Assembly (NCBI RefSeq): GCF_900103195.1
Contig: NZ_FMWU01000018.1
Location: 62,001-126,000 of the forward strand
Length of the DNA stretch: 64,000 bases
Source: Methylobacterium sp. UNC378MF
GTDB lineage: Bacteria > Pseudomonadota > Alphaproteobacteria > Rhizobiales > Beijerinckiaceae
Reading direction: 5' to 3'
Part shown: positions 60,088 through 64,000 of the stretch, piece after piece
Layout of the letters: each line of letters begins with the position of its first letter
How positions within the stretch are numbered: the first letter of the stretch is position 1
Notes under the pieces: model-generated
Told to the model about the DNA's origin: nothing
Database searches by the model: none
Seen by the model: only the letters and a program-made list of their open reading frames with translations
Position numbers and translations under genes: made by a program

Positions 60088-61065
60088 TCAGGCGGACTGG
60101 ACGCGGCGCGTCAGCAGCCGGGCGATGATGAGCACCACGAAGGTGATCACGAACAGGATGCAGCCCAGCGCCATCAGGGCGTTCAGCTGGAGGCCGTCCG
60201 CCTCGTTGAACTCGTTGGCGATGCGCGACGCGATGGTGGAACTCGGGTCGAAGATCGAGGCCGAGAGGCGGTTGGCGTTGCCGATCACGAAGGTCACCGC
60301 CATCGTCTCGCCGAGCGCGCGGCCGAGGCCGAGCATGATCGCACCGATGATCGAGACCGCGGCCTGCGGCACCAGCACGTGGCGCACCACCTCCCAGGTG
60401 GTGCAGCCGATCCCGTAGGCGCTCTCGCGCAGGACCGTGGGGATCTGGTCGAGCATGTCGCGGGCGATCGAGGCGATGAACGGCACGATCATGATCGCCA
60501 GGATGATCCCGGCGGTGAACACGCCGACGCCCGAGGGAACCCGGGCATAGAACAGCGTGCCGATGATCGGCATGCCCTCGACGAGGTTCGAGACCGGCAT
60601 CTGGACGTAGCGCGCGAACAGCGGCGCGAACACGAACAGGCCCCACATGCCGTAGATGATGCTCGGCACGGCGGCGAGCAGCTCGATCGTCATGGCGACC
60701 GGCTTGCGCGCCCAGCCCGGGCAGAGCTGGGTGAGATAGACCGCGATCCCGAGGGAGACGGGGACACCGATCAGCAGGGCCAGGAAGGCGGAGGCGACGG
60801 TCCCGATCACCGCCACCAGGGCGCCGTACTGCTCGGTCCCGACGTTCCAGGCGCTCGAGGTCAGGAAGCCGAAGCCGAACTCGCGGAAGGCGGGCCAGCC
60901 GCCGTACAGGATCGAGCCGAGGATGCCGGCGAGGACGAGTAGCACCAGCAGCGCGGCGCCGTACGAGAAGGTCCGGAACAGGGTGTCGAGGCTCCGGCTC
61001 GGCGCCTTCCGCGCGGTCGCGGAACGGGTTCGGCCGACGGCGATCGATTCTGTCAAAGCGGGCAT
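60088..61065 (-). CDS. pstC: phosphate ABC transporter permease PstC
   Basis: A 325-residue permease partner of PstA, with about six spans. Signatures: FGFLTSSAWNVGTEQYGALV, VSLGIAVYLTQLCPGWARKP, ELLAAVPSIIYGMWGLFVFA and the EAA loop (RESAYGIGCTTWEVVRHVLV). The ATG at 61065 is chosen: AGAGAACC precedes it, and the alternative at 61134 would start inside the hairpin that follows pstS. Confidence 0.95.
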   Translation of the reverse strand: MPALTESIAVGRTRSATARKAPSRSLDTLFRTFSYGAALLVLLVLAGILGSILYGGWPAFREFGFGFLTSSAWNVGTEQYGALVAVIGTVASAFLALLIGVPVSLGIAVYLTQLCPGWARKPVAMTIELLAAVPSIIYGMWGLFVFAPLFARYVQMPVSNLVEGMPIIGTLFYARVPSGVGVFTAGIILAIMIVPFIASIARDMLDQIPTVLRESAYGIGCTTWEVVRHVLVPQAAVSIIGAIMLGLGRALGETMAVTFVIGNANRLSASIFDPSSTIASRIANEFNEADGLQLNALMALGCILFVITFVVLIIARLLTRRVQSA

Positions 61066-61118
61066 CCGCGGTTCTCTGCGAAGGGTGGCGTGGTAGCGCG
61101 CTGCGTTCCCGGAAGCGA

Positions 61119-61142
61119 GGGAGGAGGTTGTCACCTCCTCCC
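61119..61142. repeat. perfect 10-bp hairpin between pstS and pstC
   Basis: GGGAGGAGGT pairs with ACCTCCTCCC around a GACA tetraloop (minus-strand reading) directly after the pstS stop. No U-tract follows, so it is better seen as an mRNA 3'-end protector or partial terminator that lets the binding protein be made in excess over the permease. Confidence 0.7.
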
Positions 61143-61150
61143 GGCCACGC

Positions 61151-62191
61151 TCACATGTTGAAGACAGGCTTACCGTCCTTGCCCTTCACGTCTTTCCACT
61201 CCTGGTGGATGAGCTCGACGACGTTGTCCGGCAGCGGGACATAGTCGAGGTCGGTGGCAAGCTTGTCGCCATTCTTGTAGGCCCAGTCGAAGAACTTGAG
61301 CACATCGGCGGCCTTGGCCGGATCCGCGGCATCCTTGTGGACCAGGATGAAGGTCGCCGCCGTGATCGGCCACGCATCCTCACCCGGCTGATTGGTCAGC
61401 GAGATGCCGAAGCCCGGGGTCGACTTCCAGTCGGCGCTCGCCGCCGCGGCCTGGAACGCCTTGTCGTCGGGCTGCGGATACTTGCCGGCCTTGTTCTGCA
61501 GGAGGGCGTAGGAGAGCTTGTTCTGCTTGGCGTAGGCGGACTCGACGTAGCCGACCGCGTTCGGAACCTGCTTCACGGTCGCGGTGACGCCCTCGTTGCC
61601 CTTGCCGCCCTGGCCCACCGGCCAGGAGATCGTGGTGGCCGCACCGTATTCCTTCTTCCAGGGCTCGGAGACCTGAGCCAGGTAGGTGGTGAAGATGTTG
61701 GTCGTGCCCGACGCATCGGAGCGGTAGACCGGGGTGATGTTCGCGTCGGGGAGCTTCAGCCCGTCATTGAGCTTGGCGATCCGAGGATCGCTCCACTTCG
61801 CGATCTTGCCGGCGTAGATGTCGGCCAGCACGTCGCCCGTGAGCTTGAGCTTGCCCGGCTCGATCCCGGGAATGTTCACCACCGGCACGACCCCGCCCAT
61901 GACGGTCGGGAACTGGACGAGGCCGTCCTTGGCAAGCTGCTCGGGCTTCAGGGGCGCGTCGGTGGCGCCGAAATCGACCGTCTTGGCCTGGATCTGCTTG
62001 ATGCCGCCGCCGGAGCCGATCGACTGATAGTTGAGGCCCGCGCCGGTCCCCTTGCGATAGGCCTCGGCCCACTTGGAATAGACCGGGAAGGGGAACGTGG
62101 CCCCGGCGCCGGTGATATCGGCGGCGAGCGCCGCGGACGCCAGCTGAACCGTCGCGAGGCCGACGGCGAGCGCGTAAGCGAAGGGTCTCAA
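61151..62191 (-). CDS. pstS: phosphate-binding periplasmic protein PstS
   Basis: A 346-residue substrate-binding protein with a signal peptide (RPFAYALAVGLATVQLASAA, cleavage near LAA-D). Mature motifs: ITGAGATFPFPVYSKWAEAY, NYQSIGSGGGIKQI, DFGATDAPLKPEQL and the phosphate loop YRSDASGTTNIFTTYL. First gene of the pst-pho operon, behind a Pho box 126 bases upstream. Confidence 0.97.
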   Translation of the reverse strand: MRPFAYALAVGLATVQLASAALAADITGAGATFPFPVYSKWAEAYRKGTGAGLNYQSIGSGGGIKQIQAKTVDFGATDAPLKPEQLAKDGLVQFPTVMGGVVPVVNIPGIEPGKLKLTGDVLADIYAGKIAKWSDPRIAKLNDGLKLPDANITPVYRSDASGTTNIFTTYLAQVSEPWKKEYGAATTISWPVGQGGKGNEGVTATVKQVPNAVGYVESAYAKQNKLSYALLQNKAGKYPQPDDKAFQAAAASADWKSTPGFGISLTNQPGEDAWPITAATFILVHKDAADPAKAADVLKFFDWAYKNGDKLATDLDYVPLPDNVVELIHQEWKDVKGKDGKPVFNM

Positions 62192-62316
62192 GGGATTCTC
62201 CGTTGCCGTCGGGCAAGAGCCTGCGCTGCCCTGCCGGCAAGCCCATGCCCGCGGCAGAGCTCTGTGGCCGATCTTCCGAAGAGACCCAGCGCCGGCCGCC
62301 CGATGGACGGGCGGTT

Positions 62317-62344
62317 ACGACAGGTAGATGACACCGGCATGACA
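62317..62344 (-). promoter_or_regulatory. Pho box (three 11-bp spaced TGTCRT repeats) upstream of pstS
   Basis: Read toward pstS the site is TGTCAT-N5-TGTCAT-N5-TGTCGT, three copies at exact 11-base spacing, the pattern of PhoB binding units. Three bases further a 7-bp hairpin (CCGCCCG / CGGGCGG, 62296-62314) follows, near where the transcript would start. The divergent small gene at 62425 begins 81 bases away on the other side and might share the control. Confidence 0.8.
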
Positions 62345-62424
62345 TCGCGCCGCGGTTCCCGCGGCACGGTTCCGGGATCTCGCGCGTTCCTCTTCGGCAA
62401 CGGCGATGGAAGGATATCGGAATC

Positions 62425-62670
62425 GTGGGCGGCGAGGAGGTCGATACAGCGGCGGAAGCCGATCCGGCCTGGTTGGCCCTGCACGCGGAGCGGGAAGCTG
62501 TGGAGCGTGCGCTGACGTTGGCACAGGCACGTCAGAAATTCAGCGCCGATCCGGCGGCCGCCAGCGCGGCGCGGTGCGAGGAGGCGGAACTGCTGGTCAG
62601 CCTCGACCGCGTGCTGACGCTGATTCGGGCTGCCGAGTACCGGCGACGGCCGGGCGCGCGCCGCTGGTAG
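62425..62670 (+). CDS. small coiled-coil hypothetical protein
   Basis: An 81-residue, mostly helical, charged protein starting with GTG after GGAAGGAT. WLALHAEREAVERALTLAQA and EEAELLVSLDRVLTLIRAAE look like two amphipathic helices; the end is basic (YRRRPGARRW). No family is recognised. It is divergent from pstS, so regulation by the Pho box is possible. Confidence 0.6.
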   Translation: MGGEEVDTAAEADPAWLALHAEREAVERALTLAQARQKFSADPAAASAARCEEAELLVSLDRVLTLIRAAEYRRRPGARRW

Positions 62671-62685
62671 CGACGCGGGGCCGGG

Positions 62686-62886
62686 TCAGATCGCCCGGCG
62701 CAACTCCCGCTCCTTCTGGCGCAGGCGCAGGAGCAGCTCCACGTGCGTATCGGTGATCGGCTGCGTGTCGACGCTGCCCTCGTAGACCGTGCGGAGGGTG
62801 AGGCCGAGCTGGCGGGTGTCGACCGCGCGCTTCAGCGGTCGTCCCGCAGACAGGTGCGCATCGGACTCGACGAGTGACGGCTTCAT
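62686..62886 (-). CDS. NepR-like small protein
   Basis: A 66-residue protein starting at ATG 62886 after GGGAGGGAGCC. The C-terminal part, LGLTLRTVYEGSVDTQPITD followed by THVELLLRLRQKERELRR, follows the pattern of the NepR anti-sigma family (G-x2-LR-x-Y-x-x-V...P-x-D-x-LL-x-L), with a disordered N-terminus as in NepR. NepR holds the general stress sigma factor EcfG until PhyR takes it off. No phyR or ecfG lies in the window, so this would be an orphan paralog. The assignment rests on pattern only. Confidence 0.5.
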   Translation of the reverse strand: MKPSLVESDAHLSAGRPLKRAVDTRQLGLTLRTVYEGSVDTQPITDTHVELLLRLRQKERELRRAI

Positions 62887-63002
62887 GGCTCCCTCCCGCC
62901 CTTCGACCGCCCAAACCTGTCGCGGCACCGGGATGCCATCACTCTCACTATGAATGGTTAACGAATCGTTGCATGCAACCAACGGTTAAGGTTGCCGGCA
63001 GC

Positions 63003-64000
63003 TTATGCATCGGCGCCCTGGAGGAGCCGGGCCGCGGCCGCGCGGGCCTCGTCGGTGACGATGGCGCCCGCCAGCATCCGGGCGATCTCCTCCCGGCGCT
63101 CGGCGACGGGCAGGCTCGCCACCCGGGTGGCGACGCGGCCGGCTCCTTTCACCGGCGCCTTGGCGATCAGGAAATGCGTCTCGGCGCGGGCGGCGACCTG
63201 GGGGGCATGGGTCACCGCGACCACCTGCACGGTCGCCGCCAGCCGGGCGAGCCGCATCCCGATCGCATCCGCCACCGCACCGCCGACTCCGGTATCGATC
63301 TCGTCGAAGATCAGGGTCGGGGCGGAGCCCTTGTCGGCCAGCACCACCTTGAGGGCCAGCATGAAGCGCGACAGCTCACCGCCCGAGGCGACCTTCATCA
63401 TCGGGCCGGGCTTGGTCCCCGGATTGGTCTGGGCCCAGAACTCGACCCGGTCGGTGCCGGCCGGATCGCGGGATTCCGGATCCGTGACGATCTCGGTGAT
63501 GAACCGGGCCCGCTCCAGCTTGAGCGGCGGCAACTCGGCCTTCACGGCAGCGTCGAGCTGCTTGGCTGCGCGGCGGCGCCCGGCACTGAGCCTCTCCGCG
63601 GCCTCGGCATAGGCGGCCTCGGCCACCGCGAGCGCCTGCTCGAGCCCGGCCAGAGCCGCCTCGCCGGCATCGATGGCCGCAACGTCGTCGGCGTAGCGCT
63701 GCGCCAGGGCCGCGAGGTCGTCGGCCGGAACGTCGTATTTCCGCGAGGCGGCGCGCAGGGCGAAGAGCCGCTCCTCCACGCGCTCCAGGTCGCGGGGATC
63801 AAACTCCGTCTCGGCCACCGCCGCGTCGAGGATTGCACGGGCCTCGTCGAGGGCGACCATCGCGGCGTCGAGGGCCGTCACGCACGGCTCCACGAGAGCC
63901 GGAAGCTGCGCGGCGCGGCGCTCCAGCTTGCGCAGGGCGGCGGAGAGATGCGACGCGCCGGAATGGGGACCGGCGACCGCTTCCAGAGCTTCGTTGAGCT
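63003..64000 (-). CDS. recN: DNA repair protein RecN (C-terminal part, cut by the window edge)
   Basis: An SMC-like ATPase for double-strand-break repair. The visible 332 residues begin inside the coiled coil (LNEALEAVAGPHSGASHLSA) and continue through FDPRDLERVEERLFALRAAS to the C-terminal ATPase half: VASGGELSRFMLALKVVL (signature), LIFDEIDTGVGGAVADAIG (Walker B/D-loop) and VVAVTHAPQVAA. The gene reads into the window from the right; the N-terminal Walker A half is outside. Confidence 0.95.
   Translation of the reverse strand, partial: LNEALEAVAGPHSGASHLSAALRKLERRAAQLPALVEPCVTALDAAMVALDEARAILDAAVAETEFDPRDLERVEERLFALRAASRKYDVPADDLAALAQRYADDVAAIDAGEAALAGLEQALAVAEAAYAEAAERLSAGRRRAAKQLDAAVKAELPPLKLERARFITEIVTDPESRDPAGTDRVEFWAQTNPGTKPGPMMKVASGGELSRFMLALKVVLADKGSAPTLIFDEIDTGVGGAVADAIGMRLARLAATVQVVAVTHAPQVAARAETHFLIAKAPVKGAGRVATRVASLPVAERREEIARMLAGAIVTDEARAAAARLLQGADA

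Noticed and set aside
59119..60942. A plus-strand open frame of about 600 codons opposite pstA and pstC
   Set aside because: Shadow of two membrane-protein genes, giving Asp/Arg/His repeats without family.
62957..62990. Possible CtrA site (TTAA-N7-TTGC) and the 12-bp palindrome GTTGCATGCAAC between recN and the NepR-like gene
   Set aside because: The second half is not TTAA, and a single short palindrome is expected by chance; no promoter match could be made.

Overview
The window is a very GC-rich bacterial chromosome segment with dense genes and short intergenic gaps. Several features point to the Alphaproteobacteria, order Hyphomicrobiales: the argD-argF-hslO order, a fused transaldolase/glucose-6-phosphate isomerase, a double-length dCTP deaminase, NasS/NasT-type nitrate control, PF04060-type Fe-S flavoproteins and a CitE-like CoA ester lyase. 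Methylobacterium or a close relative is my best guess; this is an inference from gene content, not a database result. No rRNA, tRNA, CRISPR, transposase or prophage was seen.

Layout. 1-9,970 holds housekeeping and stress genes: a DUF815 ATPase, dUTPase, CoA ester lyase, DUF429, Nudix and carbonic anhydrase genes, an exported DUF4142 protein, an acyltransferase, a universal stress protein, a HIT protein and NudC. 9,986-21,713 (minus strand) is an assimilatory nitrate/nitrite cluster, read nasT-nasS-(small membrane protein)-nasB-nirA-flavoprotein-nasA-cysG. 22,861-31,853 (plus) is a carbohydrate/pentose-phosphate run: GH15 glucosidase/trehalase, tkt, tal-pgi, gnd, pgl. 32,172-34,356 holds a cysteine dioxygenase-like gene, a convergent Lrp regulator and dCTP deaminase. 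34,616-36,778 holds apaG, argE and speG. 36,976-42,048 (minus) holds an exported repeat protein and hslO, argF, argD. 42,414-46,476 holds RidA, GDPD, a FemAB-like acyltransferase, an M20 amidohydrolase and a 35-residue membrane protein. 46,560-49,936 is a molybdate transporter whose modC is separated from modAB by a GST gene on the opposite strand. 50,057-56,494 holds small genes, a candidate small RNA, prmA, an RMF-like protein, aminopeptidase P and a DsbD/ScsB-type thiol reductase. 56,678-62,191 is pstS-pstC-pstA-pstB-phoU-phoB behind a clear Pho box. The right edge holds a NepR-like small protein and the C-terminal part of recN.

How the parts fit. The nitrate cluster is the main story. Upstream of nasB I read, in transcription order, a paired NtrC-type enhancer, a sigma-54 -24/-12 element (GG-N10-GC), a predicted start immediately before a 7-bp hairpin with an AAUGGC hexaloop of the kind bound by ANTAR proteins, a second hairpin overlapping the next element, and an intrinsic terminator ending in U5. 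The cluster encodes its own ANTAR protein (NasT) and the nitrate sensor partner (NasS). This suggests double gating: nitrogen limitation starts transcription and nitrate lets it through. Molybdate uptake (modABC) and siroheme synthesis (cysG) in the same window would supply cofactors for NasA and NirA. The pentose-phosphate run lacks zwf here. Arginine synthesis is split between argE-speG and argD-argF.
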